A program made the position numbers and the translations under genes. A stretch of DNA of 64,000 bases from an uncultured Lachnospiraceae bacterium (GTDB lineage: Bacteria; Bacillota; Clostridia; Lachnospirales; Lachnospiraceae): positions 118,528 to 182,527 of the forward strand of contig CAMWJF010000002.1 of NCBI GenBank assembly GCA_947174505.1, read 5' to 3'. Under the pieces are notes generated by a model. That model worked only from the letters and a program-made list of their open reading frames with translations, had not been told where the DNA came from and searched no databases. Shown here one piece after another: positions 25,320 to 35,096 of the stretch (position 1 is the stretch's first letter; each line of letters opens with the position of its first letter).

Positions 25320-26644
25320 TATTTTGCCGCCTCCATCCTTGCATAACCTTTCTTTTTCCAACGAATCCCCATACCGACAGCGCGCAGACATTCATCAAGT
25401 CCCTGTGCAAGCCAAACCCCGAAAAGTCCCATATGCAAAACGATTCCAAACAAATAGCTGCCTCCCACTGCAACGCACCACATAGAAACGATACCGATAT
25501 ACAATGGAAATTTCACATCTCCCACCGCACGAAGCGACGCTACATAGACCAGATTCTGGCTGCGCCCGGTTTCCAACAGAAAGTTTGCCAGAAAAACGGT
25601 TCCGGCTAATGCCGCTATTTCCGAATCAGACGTAAACAAAGAAAACATCCGGTCTCTAAAAATAAACATGATAGCCATCATAATCATGCTAAAGATAAAC
25701 GTACACTTTCCCGCAAAACGGCACTCTTTATCAGCTTTCTCATACTCCCCGGCGCCGAAACTCCATCCGACCATAATCGCCGTTCCCTGTCCCAGTGACA
25801 CCGAAAAAATATAGATAAACCGCACACAGGTATTGATATATGACTGCGCCGTAACTGCTTTCATTCCTAACATGGTAACAAAAAACATAACCAGAAACTG
25901 GGCTAAATTATAGGATATCTGCTCGCCTGCCGCCGGAATCCCGTATGTAATGACCCTGCGCATATTGGGTACGATTTTACCCCAGCATATTTTCCATCCT
26001 GCCTGCTTTCCTCTCATATCGAATAAAATCCACATAAGTACCAGGAAAGCCAGAAATCTTCCCACTACTGTAGCAATCGCCGCTCCCCGAATACCCATGG
26101 CAGGCAGTCCAAACTTTCCAAAGATCAGCAGATAGTTCAGCAAAATATTACAGATATTCATTCCCATAGAGACATACATACTTTGCTTTGTCTTACCGTA
26201 AGACCTGAGTATTGCAGAAAAAATGGCAGAAATCAACTGTATCCACAGAAACCAGTTGATTACCTGGAGATATTCTCCCGCATAATCCCTTACCGTTACT
26301 GACAGATTCAAAAAACTTAAGATCACGGGATAAAACAAAGACATCAAAATTGTCAGCACGACTCCCATGCCTACATTCATCAAAATGGAGGCCGTTATCA
26401 AATCATTCTGCTCCTCCTCTGTTTTTTTCGCGCCTATATACTGTGCACACAAGATGCTCGTTCCGGTAGTTACTATACACGCAAATACCTGAATCAGAAA
26501 GAGAATCTGATTCGCTATACTGACCGCCGCCACCGCGTCATCACTATAAGATGAAAGCATGATGGTATCAATACTTCCTATAATCGTACCCATGATTGAT
26601 TCCACAAAAATCGGTACACTTAATTGAAACAGCTTTTTCTGCAC
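25319..26644 (-). CDS. MATE family efflux transporter
   Basis: A 441-aa polytopic membrane protein with about twelve helices and the MATE hallmarks: LFQLSVPIFVESIMGTIIG at the start, MLSSYSDDAVAAVSIANQIL, and the internally repeated second half (VITYGIPAAGEQISYNLAQF). MATE proteins expel cationic drugs or metabolites using Na+ or H+. It starts with GTG at 26644, preceded by AAGGAG. It is divergent from an AraC-family regulator 128 bp away, which probably controls it, and is coupled to a downstream kinase-like gene. Confidence 0.9.
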   Translation of the reverse strand: MQKKLFQLSVPIFVESIMGTIIGSIDTIMLSSYSDDAVAAVSIANQILFLIQVFACIVTTGTSILCAQYIGAKKTEEEQNDLITASILMNVGMGVVLTILMSLFYPVILSFLNLSVTVRDYAGEYLQVINWFLWIQLISAIFSAILRSYGKTKQSMYVSMGMNICNILLNYLLIFGKFGLPAMGIRGAAIATVVGRFLAFLVLMWILFDMRGKQAGWKICWGKIVPNMRRVITYGIPAAGEQISYNLAQFLVMFFVTMLGMKAVTAQSYINTCVRFIYIFSVSLGQGTAIMVGWSFGAGEYEKADKECRFAGKCTFIFSMIMMAIMFIFRDRMFSLFTSDSEIAALAGTVFLANFLLETGRSQNLVYVASLRAVGDVKFPLYIGIVSMWCVAVGGSYLFGIVLHMGLFGVWLAQGLDECLRAVGMGIRWKKKGYARMEAAK

Positions 26645-26772
26645 TTTATATGCTCCTTCTTCATCCGCTAATACATTCTTTACTCTTGCATTATACTCTT
26701 AACTTTTATATAATTCTTACAAAATAATCTGTATTATCTAACACAAAACTCTTAAATTGAAGGAGAAACAAA

Positions 26773-27669
26773 ATGCATCATAAAATCCCCCCTGAGTCAA
26801 AAATACATGGTCAGCCTTCTTTTCCATATACTGTATACAAGGGAAAAATTCCTGCATTCTTCCCTTTATACCCGCTGCATTGGCATGATGAAATGGAATT
26901 AATCTATATCTCCAGCGGACTCGGTATGATTACCATACAATCCCATTCCTATATTGTAAAATCAGATGATATTGTTATTGTTCCTCCCCAGATGGTCCAC
27001 TCCATAGAGCAGCACAGCAAATCCCAGATGGAATATTTTAATGTACTGTTCCAGTTTTCATTGTTAAACTATTCGGCCAATGACACCTGCTATGAAAAAT
27101 ATTTCAAGCCCCTATATTGCCATACCAAACTGCCTCCTCTTTACCTTGCATCAGAAGTGGAATTAAACCGCCTTTTGCGTCCTCATATCATGTATTTAAT
27201 TGAAAACCGTAAAAAAAGCAATACGGGCGATGAACTGATGGTAAAGTCCCATCTTTTTGCCATGATGCACCATATAACCCGGCACAGCTCTCCGACAAGC
27301 TGCGCCGAACTTTCTCTAAAAAACAATTACGATAAACTGAAAAACCTGCTTTTATATATACAGTCAAACTACAACCGCCCAATCACTGTTAAGAATGCCG
27401 CGGCAGTCTGCGGTTTTTCCCAAAGCCATTTTATGAAGCTGTTTAAGGAATTGACAGGAAAAAGTTTTTCACAATACTTAATCGATTACCGCCTTGAGAC
27501 CGCTGCCAGGCAGTTAATAGAAACTTCGGATAAAATAATAGACCTTGCGGAAAATGTAGGTTTTCACAATGTATCTTATTTTTCAAGGGCGTTCCATTCC
27601 AAATACGGAGAAACGCCCTCATCATATAGAAATCACTATGCAGCAGATTTTACTGCCTCTCACTCCTGA
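26773..27669 (+). CDS. AraC-family transcriptional regulator with cupin N-domain
   Basis: A 298-aa activator. The cupin-like effector domain spans residues 25-110 (HWHDEMELIYISSGLG, then DDIVIVPPQMVHSIE). The C-terminal double helix-turn-helix spans about 190-290 (ITVKNAAAVCGFSQSHFMKL and IIDLAENVGFHNVSYFSRAF, KYGETPSSYR). GAAGGAG precedes the ATG. It lies divergently to the MATE gene and likely regulates it, with both promoters in a 128-bp AT-rich gap. Its last 20 bp overlap the convergent XRE gene. A diverged copy of its 3' end occurs at about 35.05 kb. Confidence 0.88.
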   Translation: MHHKIPPESKIHGQPSFPYTVYKGKIPAFFPLYPLHWHDEMELIYISSGLGMITIQSHSYIVKSDDIVIVPPQMVHSIEQHSKSQMEYFNVLFQFSLLNYSANDTCYEKYFKPLYCHTKLPPLYLASEVELNRLLRPHIMYLIENRKKSNTGDELMVKSHLFAMMHHITRHSSPTSCAELSLKNNYDKLKNLLLYIQSNYNRPITVKNAAAVCGFSQSHFMKLFKELTGKSFSQYLIDYRLETAARQLIETSDKIIDLAENVGFHNVSYFSRAFHSKYGETPSSYRNHYAADFTASHS

Positions 27670-28114
27670 ATTTTCTGGCACATACAAAAATCACAGCCGC
27701 GGTAGCCGCCAGAAACTCCGCCATAAATATACTGGGACTCCATATATCCCACTCCCAGAAAAAATTGTGCTCAACAAAGCATACGGCCATAAGTATCAGG
27801 TAGATGACAATTCCGTATAATATGCATTCCCTGATTTTCTGCCGCCGCTGTTCCTGGAGTATCATCTGCTGTTGCTGTTTTTCGAGCATTTCCGTTTTCA
27901 CGGACAGATCATCGATCTCCGACGACTTTAACAGATAGTCCGTGGTGACATCAAAGACCGCACTCAATGCCACAATCTTATCCAGTTCCGGGACTGCCTG
28001 ACCGCTCTCCCACTTGGAAACGGACTGCCTCGAAACATTCAGCTTCTCGGCAAGCTGCTCCTGTGTCAGATCCTTTGCTTTTCGCAGGGTTACTAATTTT
28101 TCTGAAAAATCCAT
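27650..28114 (-). CDS. XRE-family regulator with two C-terminal membrane helices
   Basis: A 154-aa protein with an N-terminal helix-turn-helix (residues 1-65, LTQEQLAEKLNVSRQSVSKW and VPELDKIVALSAVFDVTTDY). A Gln-rich linker (QQQQMILQEQRRQK) follows, then two hydrophobic segments (ILYGIVIYLILMAVCFV and MAEFLAATAAVIFVC). Membrane-tailed XRE proteins are common in Firmicutes, but their signals are mostly unknown. The ATG at 28114 follows AAAGGAGG; a longer frame from 28189 has no site. Confidence 0.82.
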   Translation of the reverse strand: MDFSEKLVTLRKAKDLTQEQLAEKLNVSRQSVSKWESGQAVPELDKIVALSAVFDVTTDYLLKSSEIDDLSVKTEMLEKQQQQMILQEQRRQKIRECILYGIVIYLILMAVCFVEHNFFWEWDIWSPSIFMAEFLAATAAVIFVCARKFRSERQ

Positions 28115-28230
28115 ATCATTTTCCTCCTTTTCCTGATACCTAAACCCTACCAAAATCCTTTGTCCCTTTCCATACAGACCTCTGTACATTCGCGCAACTG
28201 CCGGTAGAAATCCAAAACCAATTTACTGAC

Positions 28231-29646
28231 TTAATCGGACGCACCAATACACATTTTCTTAATGCGCTCAAGATCACTGATAAGGGTTGTGGAATACTGT
28301 CCCGCTTCCCGGCAGACACTCTCGGCCCTGCTGTAATCTCCGGCAAATAACGCATCAATGACCTGTCTGCCGTAGGAGTGGAATTTTTTATGCTTTTCAC
28401 CCAGCTCCTTCCAGAGCTTCAAAACTTCCGGCCGGGTCGGTTCTATCGCGTAGTAAAAGTGCCCGAATCCACACTTTCTGTCATTCACCTGCAGCGGCAG
28501 AATCGTCCGCTCCTCAACGATCCGCTCCAGATTAGCCAGCCAGCTTTTATGCGCGATAATTGCCTTCTCAATATATCCTGCAAAATTCCGGTCTTCCAGC
28601 CTGTAAAAGGCATCCTTCGCCATGGTTCCCATGATTTTAACGGACTCATCCAGCGCCGATTCGATCATTTCCAGCGGCTTGGCAACATTGTCAATACTTT
28701 TACCGTGTTCCCGCAAATGCAAGGTATCCTCATGCAGTACACCGCACTGCTCATTGATATCTGAGGAGCGCGACTCAAGTTCGATGAGCGAACTGCTGAT
28801 CTCCTCGCTTAGGCTTGCAAGGGAAGAAATATTATTGGTTATTTTCTCCACATGCTGACGGTTATCGTCATTCAGTTCCCACACATGGCCAATTTTCTGT
28901 GTAACGGTTTCCAGCGACCCGATGGTATTGTCCACGCTCTCAACACTCTTAGCAGACGCGCTTTGAATGTCCGCCACAAAATGTCCCATGCTCGCAGTCA
29001 GCTTCTTGGTCTCGTCGGCCAGCTCCCGAATCTCATCGGCAACAACCGCAAAACCTTTACCGGCCTCCCCTGCTCTTGCCGCCTCAATGGATGCATTCAG
29101 CGCCAGAAGGTTTGTCTGTGACGAAATGGCGTTAATCCCGGCAATCACGTTATTCATCTGGCTGATAATCTCCGAAAGCTGGTTCATATCCTGCTGCATC
29201 TCTTTTGACGCGCTGATCGTGCTGTCAGCCAGTCCCCTCGTAGCCGTCAGCTCCTGCTGGCTTTCATCGATGCGCTGATAGACAAGATTTGATTCTTCCG
29301 AGATTTCAATGATTGTGTTTGTCAGCTCCTCGTGCTGTACGGAAACCATTTTGGCGATAGAATCTGCCTCGTCAGAAGCTTTGTGGATCGCTTCGGTGGC
29401 ATCCGAAACGCTGTCCGACACCTTATGAAGAATTTCAGAATAGTGATTCAGGGAAAGATCCAGGGAGCTGATCTGCATCACGGAATCCAGTATATTTGCC
29501 ATCACTTCTTCAAATTTGATACGCCCCGCAAGCAGACGGCGGTACATCTGCTCCAGCTCAGCAGATTTTTTCCCATAATCCGCCTCCGCAAGCTCCGACA
29601 TTGCCAATAACAGACTTTCCTTTTTCGGTTTCATTAAAATACCCAT
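28231..29646 (-). CDS. Soluble methyl-accepting chemotaxis protein with CZB domain
   Basis: A 471-aa cytosolic chemoreceptor with no membrane helix. An N-terminal helical region (1-90) is followed by the MCP signalling hairpin, whose conserved tip includes [20 protein letters not shown] and [11 protein letters not shown]. The C-terminus is a chemoreceptor zinc-binding (CZB) domain with [16 protein letters not shown] and KKFHSYGRQ, giving the His/Cys zinc site. CZB domains are linked to zinc and hypochlorous-acid sensing. The ATG at 29646 has AAGGGGAC. No chemotaxis kinase gene is in the window. A PerR-type regulator gene lies just upstream on the same strand. Confidence 0.9.
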   Translation of the reverse strand: MGILMKPKKESLLLAMSELAEADYGKKSAELEQMYRRLLAGRIKFEEVMANILDSVMQISSLDLSLNHYSEILHKVSDSVSDATEAIHKASDEADSIAKMVSVQHEELTNTIIEISEESNLVYQRIDESQQELTATRGLADSTISASKEMQQDMNQLSEIISQMNNVIAGINAISSQTNLLALNASIEAARAGEAGKGFAVVADEIRELADETKKLTASMGHFVADIQSASAKSVESVDNTIGSLETVTQKIGHVWELNDDNRQHVEKITNNISSLASLSEEISSSLIELESRSSDINEQCGVLHEDTLHLREHGKSIDNVAKPLEMIESALDESVKIMGTMAKDAFYRLEDRNFAGYIEKAIIAHKSWLANLERIVEERTILPLQVNDRKCGFGHFYYAIEPTRPEVLKLWKELGEKHKKFHSYGRQVIDALFAGDYSRAESVCREAGQYSTTLISDLERIKKMCIGASD

Positions 29647-29707
29647 AGCTGTCCCCTTTTCATAAATTTTTATAGTATGCACCATTAAAAATTATATGGT
29701 GCCCTTC

Positions 29708-30079
29708 TTAACCGGCAAGGCCGCTGTTTCGGCAATCCTGACATATGTAAAAAATCTTCAGGTCATAGAACAGGAACTCTTCTCCCATCTGTTCGCGAAG
29801 AGAAGCTGTCAAATCATGAAACGAGATATCCTCCAGTTTACCGCACCTCTGACATACCAGATGGTCATGCTTTATAACCCGGTCATATCTGTCCGGCATA
29901 TTTTCAACAGATATTTTTCGGATCAGTCCGGCTTTCCACAGCTTATTTACATTATTATAAACTGTCGCCAAGACAACCTTCGGATATTTCTTCTTAAGCG
30001 CCGCATAGATCTGTTCCACTGTCAGATGCCCTGTGGATGTGGTAATTATATGATATATTTCTTCCTCGTATTTTGTCAT
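29708..30079 (-). CDS. perR: Fur-family regulator (PerR-like)
   Basis: A 123-aa metal-dependent repressor. The winged helix spans residues 5-75 (HLTVEQIYAALKKKYP, VVLATVYNNVNKLWKAGLI), followed by the metal region HDHLVCQRCGK and the C-terminal CQDC; the two CxxC pairs form the structural zinc site. Small size and two CxxC pairs favour PerR over Fur, but the metal is not proven by sequence. A perfect-looking box overlaps its promoter, so it is probably autoregulated. The chemoreceptor gene follows 61 bp downstream and could belong to its regulon. Confidence 0.82.
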   Translation of the reverse strand: MTKYEEEIYHIITTSTGHLTVEQIYAALKKKYPKVVLATVYNNVNKLWKAGLIRKISVENMPDRYDRVIKHDHLVCQRCGKLEDISFHDLTASLREQMGEEFLFYDLKIFYICQDCRNSGLAG

Positions 30080-30104
30080 ATGTCACACTCTCTGCATACC
30101 CAAA

Positions 30105-30157
30105 TTAGAATCGTTCTAAATTTTTTTCATTCTAACATTCTAACAATATATTGTCAA
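30105..30157 (-). promoter_or_regulatory. PerR promoter with Per/Fur box
   Basis: On the minus strand TTGACA (30157-30152), a 17-bp spacer and TAGAAT (30134-30129) form a strong promoter. Immediately downstream is the 15-bp box TTAGAATCGTTCTAA (30105-30119), a 7-1-7 inverted repeat like known PerR boxes. Further TTAGAATG half-sites lie in and after the spacer. The rest of the gap to the next gene is empty. Confidence 0.8.
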
Positions 30158-30276
30158 GAAAATCCCCACAGACCAAAAATCAGTAAAACGAAGCCATTGC
30201 TCCGGAGATGATTTCTCATCTATTTTGCAACGGCTCCTTTATTTACTGCAGCTATAAAATAGCGCAGGCATCCTTT

Positions 30277-33200
30277 TTATTTAGGCTGGTTTCTGACATC
30301 ACTGATGTTCAGTGTGCAGAATACAGGTGCGCTGTTATTGGTATAATACCACACCAGTCTTCCGTTATCAACAATTGGCTTACAGTCAGAGATCGGCCCC
30401 TCAAAGCTGTATATACCGGAAACAGGTTCGCCGGCCCCATCGAGCAGGACACACTTTTGTGAAGAAGAAGTGGTCACAGGCTTATTGTTTTCCACGGCTA
30501 TCGTCGATTCTGTCCACAAAAGCATCATTTCATTGCCATTGATCTTTACCAGCTGAGGAGTGGAAACGGATGCTGCCGGCGTTTTTTTCACGTTACCGTC
30601 TGCATCTGTATACTCAATGTACCCATGGTCTGTGATCCAATGGACTTTATTGCCATTTGCCGAAAAATCATCTTTTCGTGTACTCGTCACATAAATGTTA
30701 CGCACTCCACCTGTCGTATAGGTTGCAGGATCCTGTTCCACTGAATTTCCGGCTATCAGATAAGCAGTGTCAGATGCCTCAAAACCGCCCACTGACACAC
30801 CTGTAGCAGGGTTATTGCGATTGCCTTCTATTTTCAGTGCCGCCACACTGTAGGAGCCTTTACCCAAAATACCCGGTGTACCAGCCTTTGCCCCATATTT
30901 CGCCAGTGCAACCGAACGTGGGTAAGCATCGCCATGGTCAACTGTCAGTAAAATAGAATCGTCAATCAGGACGAACTGATTAAAGGAATGGCTTGAATAC
31001 GCAGAGTGATGTGCCCCCAGATACTGCTCCAATATTTCCATAGTCGGTATATCCACGCTGAGTGCAACGTTTGCCTGATGCTGACCCCCGTCACTGCTTC
31101 TGTACATCTGGTGGCAGGTACGGATATACAGCGTATTTTCGTATTCCACCATGCGGAGACTGCCGTTTTTAAACGGGGAAACCGTATTTCCGCCAAAAAT
31201 GCCGACAGATCCCACGCGCTCCCAATTTTTGTCATACTTTACAATCCGTATGACCTCTACGGTATTGTCTTCCTGGGGGTTTTCCTTACCAAATACAAGA
31301 AAATTGTAATCCCTGCCCGAATAAAAGCCGCCAAATTTTGGAAGCTCCATTTTAATTATTTTTTTGTCAGCAAACTTAAGCTCCGGCGAGTATGATTCTA
31401 TACATACACTGTTTTGCCCGATGTGCTCCACACGCATAAACGAACCATCGTCATTTTTTTGTAGATAAGAATTTACGACGCAGCCTTCAAATGACCCATA
31501 GTTCTGCCTGTTTATATTTTTTGAAGCTGAGGCAGAGTCACTGCCTGGCTCTTCCTCTGGTGCAGCAATACTTAACTGCTTTGTCACGCTGCCGGTAAAG
31601 TCACTGCGGCCTTCTATCGTAATCGGTATTTTTTTATTTTTCATCTCTCCATATTCGACAATGATATAATCCGCGTATTCCTGCAGTGTTTTTTTGTTAT
31701 AGGTCAATGCAACGGTGTTCGGCGCGTCATTTTTTCCTTTGATCAGTTTTACCGTAGCCTTTTTGATCTGCTGTGGCTCAATCTTAAATTTAACGGTTGT
31801 CTTTCCATTACAGTTATTGCCGATTCCTGCTATTGTAACTGTGGCAATCCCAGAGTGGATATTATTGGAATAAGTGGCAGTATAATCTTTATTTACGGCC
31901 AGTTTTTTATTACGCATTGTTTTTATTATGACAGCAGGCTTTTGTTCCTTTCCGTTAAAAGTTTTCGGGGATATGTCTGCTATGGTAACATGCTGCGCAA
32001 TATCTTCTACGGCTTCCTTTTTATTGAGATCTACCTTGCCAATGTTGAACGTGCTTACAATTTTACCCTTATATTGACCTTTCCCGGTGATGGTCATCAT
32101 TGCCGTTCCGGCATTTATATTGTTTTTATACTGCACCTTGTAATCTTTATTTTTTCTAAGCTCGATACCGCCTATTTCAATTTTTACATTACGCGTAATG
32201 GCTTTTCCGGTATATAAAGTGTCTCCTGTAATTTCCGGCTTGACTGAATTGATATACTTATCTTTTGGAACATCATACACCGTAATTCTGGAAGTGACAG
32301 ATCCCGTATAGTCTTTGGTGGTTGGCTTCGGGGTGATCGTAAGCTTCGCTTTCTTCGGATCCTGTGCATCAATATATTCCGCGAGAAACAGCCCGTTACT
32401 TAATTGGGTGGTTCCGTCGTATATAACAATTGATACCGTCCTGTCACCAGTGAGTTTGCTTCCTGTATAAATCTTCAATTTCTTGACATTCTTAGGAGTG
32501 ATGGTAAATTTCCTTGTCACGCTTCCCGTATATTTTCCCATTCCTGTAATGGTTACGGAAGCAGTCTCTACACCGGCATGTATATTGTTTGCATATTTAA
32601 GCGTATAGTCCTTATTCTTTTTTAATGTCACGCGTTTCTTTCCGTCGAAAGCTGTAACCTTTATGGAAGGCTCATATGCCTTGCCATTATAAACTCTCGA
32701 CGGAATATTGTTTGTCTTTGTGGCAGTCAGTTCATCTCCCAAATCTATACGTTCCTCGGCAGCCGCAGCTTCGATCGAATCATCTGCCTTGACGGATGCC
32801 TCATTTTCCTGTATCCACTTAGCATACAGGACGGTATCCCGGGTAATCGTATCCGTTTTAAAATCCCATAAATTAATGCACTCAGGCTCCTGATACCATT
32901 CCGCAAAAATATACCCTTCGGCTGCCGGGATGTCCGGTTCCACGAGCATTTCTCCCTCGCCTATCATCTCTGGCGCAATCTGCTCTCCTATACCCTGCAT
33001 ATCATAGGTGACAAGATATGAGATCCCTGATTCTGTGCTAATCCAATTTGCATATAATGTGAGATCTGACTCTACGGTATCTGTCTCAAAATTCCAGACA
33101 TTGATACAGTCTGCTTCCCGATACCAGCCCGCAAAAAGGTAATCTTCAGCCGCCGGGGAGGCAGGTTCTGTAAGCATTTCACCGTTATTCACGGTTTCAG

Positions 33201-34902
33201 GCTCAATTTGTTCTCCCTGACCCTGCATGTCAAAGCTTACCGTACAGACCGCTTCCGCTGCAGTTTCATCCCATTTAGCATAAAGCGTTGTATCCTGTGT
33301 GATTATATTTGTTTCAAAATCCCATTTGTTCTCAAACGCTTCTTCCTGATACCAGGCATCAAAGAAATAGCCTTCTTTTGTCGGCTCCTCTGGTATGGAA
33401 GCCTTTTCATTTTCTGATATGAGCTGTGCAGGTATAATGGTTCCGCCATTGGATTCAAATGTGACTGTATATTGTACAGTGATATCCTCATCCATGGGGT
33501 TTTCCTCTGACGGCGCCATCTCTTCTTCCTCTTTGGAAAGAGCGAAAAACCGCACGCGGTAATTAAGATATGGCTTTTCATCCCTCGTGATTTCTACCTC
33601 AAAGATATCCCCATCTGCATATTCTGAAATTGCAGACGTCCTGGGGCGGAAAATAATACAGCCGCCCTGCCCGGAATCGTCATTGTCAACGGCAAACAGG
33701 CCGTCTGACTTTTCCTCAGAAAATGTCCATTTTTTCCCATCCGATTCCCTTGTAAGCGTAACGTGAATGTCTGAAGCCTTCAGCGTTTCTCCCGTCGATA
33801 CAGACCAGGGATATTGCCTGTCAAAATAGTCGACAGGCATATTCCGGGCAGGCCATGCAACGCCGAATACCGGCTCCTCTCCGCCCAGGTGGTCCGCGGT
33901 ATACATTGCGCTATACATTCCAGCGCTGCCCTTGACCGCACCGAAACCAACCTGTTCCATAGACGGCTTCAGTAACTGTCCCCGCAGACTATATTCGCCA
34001 TCGTCTGCCATCCATGTACCAACAATGATTTCATTTAAGGTTTGTGACTGCCCGTCGCAATAAGCCAGACCGGCGTTTGCGGCTCCGTCACAGCCTTCTT
34101 CAAACAATTCCTCAGACATGCCTTCCGGCTTGGAAGGTTCCCGGCTCAGTTCCCCATTCACATAGCTTAAAAGGGCCGCCGCCTGACTGGAATGATTATA
34201 CTCGTCATCTAAAGTTATCTCATAGGGCAGTCCTGCAATAAAACGAATCTGACGAATCATGCCTGCCGCCGATTCTAATGTGGTATCGGACAAAGCGCCT
34301 GCATGGTAGGGAACTGTCAGATTCGGTTCCTCTGCATATGTGACATCGTCTGCCTGACCGGCTTTTTCCCGGTTTAGAAATTCTGTGATTTCATCAATAC
34401 TATGATATTCTGCCTGAAGCTCTGTATCTGTTTCCTCCAGGTCTGTTTTATCCTCCTGCGTTTCCTCCGTTTCCGGCTTTCTGGTTTCCTCAACAGGTTC
34501 TGTTTCAGGATCTGCATTTTCATCAGAAGATCCCGGCTCTGTTTCAGGATCTGCGCTTTCATCAGAAGACCCCGGCTCTGTTTCAGGATCTGTGCTTTCA
34601 TCAGAGGACTCTGGCTCTGTTTCTGCCCCCATGTTTTCATCAGAAACTTCTGTTTCCGTTTCTGACTCCTTTTCCTCCGATTCCCTGTCTGTCTCCTTGT
34701 CTTCTGATGTGTCTGATTCTGCTGGCTCCTGTTCTGAATCTGTCTGCGCAGCAGTGTTTTCCCGGGAGAGAGATGTTTCCCCCTGTGTACTTTCAGTTTC
34801 TGTCTGTAGCTGTGTGGAGTGTTCCGCCGCCAGCGCCAGAGAGTCTGTGGCTGTAGATACCATTGCCACAGATAATAGCATGCATAACAGTTTTTTCCTC
34901 AT
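30277..34902 (-). CDS. Large secreted surface protein: CAP domain, InlB-type repeats, MBG-like repeats
   Basis: A 1541-aa secreted protein. A signal peptide ends at LALAA-EHS. Order of parts: an acidic Ser/Glu/Thr-rich stalk (about 25-165) with 13-residue repeats; a CAP/SCP-like domain (about 190-360; SSQAAALLSYVNGEL, YCDGQSQTLNEIIVGTWM); three InlB/Listeria-Bacteroides repeats (about 470-700; VTFESNGG, GYFFDAWYQEEAF, TLYAKW); five or so MBG-like repeats of the type NGKAYEP / KNKDYTLKYANNIHAGV / ITGMGKYTGS (about 730-1120); and a C-terminal part of about 400 aa with a likely beta-propeller look. No LPXTG anchor or wall-binding repeat is evident. The ATG at 34902 follows GGAGGAC. Confidence 0.8.
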   Translation of the reverse strand: MRKKLLCMLLSVAMVSTATDSLALAAEHSTQLQTETESTQGETSLSRENTAAQTDSEQEPAESDTSEDKETDRESEEKESETETEVSDENMGAETEPESSDESTDPETEPGSSDESADPETEPGSSDENADPETEPVEETRKPETEETQEDKTDLEETDTELQAEYHSIDEITEFLNREKAGQADDVTYAEEPNLTVPYHAGALSDTTLESAAGMIRQIRFIAGLPYEITLDDEYNHSSQAAALLSYVNGELSREPSKPEGMSEELFEEGCDGAANAGLAYCDGQSQTLNEIIVGTWMADDGEYSLRGQLLKPSMEQVGFGAVKGSAGMYSAMYTADHLGGEEPVFGVAWPARNMPVDYFDRQYPWSVSTGETLKASDIHVTLTRESDGKKWTFSEEKSDGLFAVDNDDSGQGGCIIFRPRTSAISEYADGDIFEVEITRDEKPYLNYRVRFFALSKEEEEMAPSEENPMDEDITVQYTVTFESNGGTIIPAQLISENEKASIPEEPTKEGYFFDAWYQEEAFENKWDFETNIITQDTTLYAKWDETAAEAVCTVSFDMQGQGEQIEPETVNNGEMLTEPASPAAEDYLFAGWYREADCINVWNFETDTVESDLTLYANWISTESGISYLVTYDMQGIGEQIAPEMIGEGEMLVEPDIPAAEGYIFAEWYQEPECINLWDFKTDTITRDTVLYAKWIQENEASVKADDSIEAAAAEERIDLGDELTATKTNNIPSRVYNGKAYEPSIKVTAFDGKKRVTLKKNKDYTLKYANNIHAGVETASVTITGMGKYTGSVTRKFTITPKNVKKLKIYTGSKLTGDRTVSIVIYDGTTQLSNGLFLAEYIDAQDPKKAKLTITPKPTTKDYTGSVTSRITVYDVPKDKYINSVKPEITGDTLYTGKAITRNVKIEIGGIELRKNKDYKVQYKNNINAGTAMMTITGKGQYKGKIVSTFNIGKVDLNKKEAVEDIAQHVTIADISPKTFNGKEQKPAVIIKTMRNKKLAVNKDYTATYSNNIHSGIATVTIAGIGNNCNGKTTVKFKIEPQQIKKATVKLIKGKNDAPNTVALTYNKKTLQEYADYIIVEYGEMKNKKIPITIEGRSDFTGSVTKQLSIAAPEEEPGSDSASASKNINRQNYGSFEGCVVNSYLQKNDDGSFMRVEHIGQNSVCIESYSPELKFADKKIIKMELPKFGGFYSGRDYNFLVFGKENPQEDNTVEVIRIVKYDKNWERVGSVGIFGGNTVSPFKNGSLRMVEYENTLYIRTCHQMYRSSDGGQHQANVALSVDIPTMEILEQYLGAHHSAYSSHSFNQFVLIDDSILLTVDHGDAYPRSVALAKYGAKAGTPGILGKGSYSVAALKIEGNRNNPATGVSVGGFEASDTAYLIAGNSVEQDPATYTTGGVRNIYVTSTRKDDFSANGNKVHWITDHGYIEYTDADGNVKKTPAASVSTPQLVKINGNEMMLLWTESTIAVENNKPVTTSSSQKCVLLDGAGEPVSGIYSFEGPISDCKPIVDNGRLVWYYTNNSAPVFCTLNISDVRNQPK
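34501..34656 (-). repeat. 39-bp tandem repeat in the acidic stalk
   Basis: Three near-identical 39-bp units start at 34501, 34540 and 34579, with a degenerate fourth at 34618. They encode 13-residue units of the type PETEPGSSDESAD. Copy number may vary between strains. Confidence 0.75.
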
Positions 34903-35039
34903 AATGTCCTCCAATAACCACTATATCTAGTTAATACTATAGACATATGATACAACATAAACCCATTTTTTTCTATATCCTTTTGAAACCAAATAATCCG
35001 ACTCCCTAAAGACCTCATACACGCTATTTTATGCCTGCC

Positions 35040-35093
35040 GGCAGATACTGTTCACCCTCATCATATAGAAAACATTATGCCGCAGATTTAATC
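35040..35093 (+). pseudogene. 3' fragment of an AraC-type regulator gene
   Basis: Plus-strand translation gives GRYCSPSSYRKHYAADLIN. This matches the C-terminal end of the AraC regulator at 26773-27669 (TPSSYRNHYAADFTA), at DNA level too over about 36 bp. Only this tail remains. It abuts the 3' end of the GH8 gene. Confidence 0.6.
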
Positions 35094-35096
35094 AAT

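Noticed and set aside
34501..34656. CRISPR-like array
   Set aside because: The 39-bp units are contiguous with no spacers and are in frame within the surface-protein gene.
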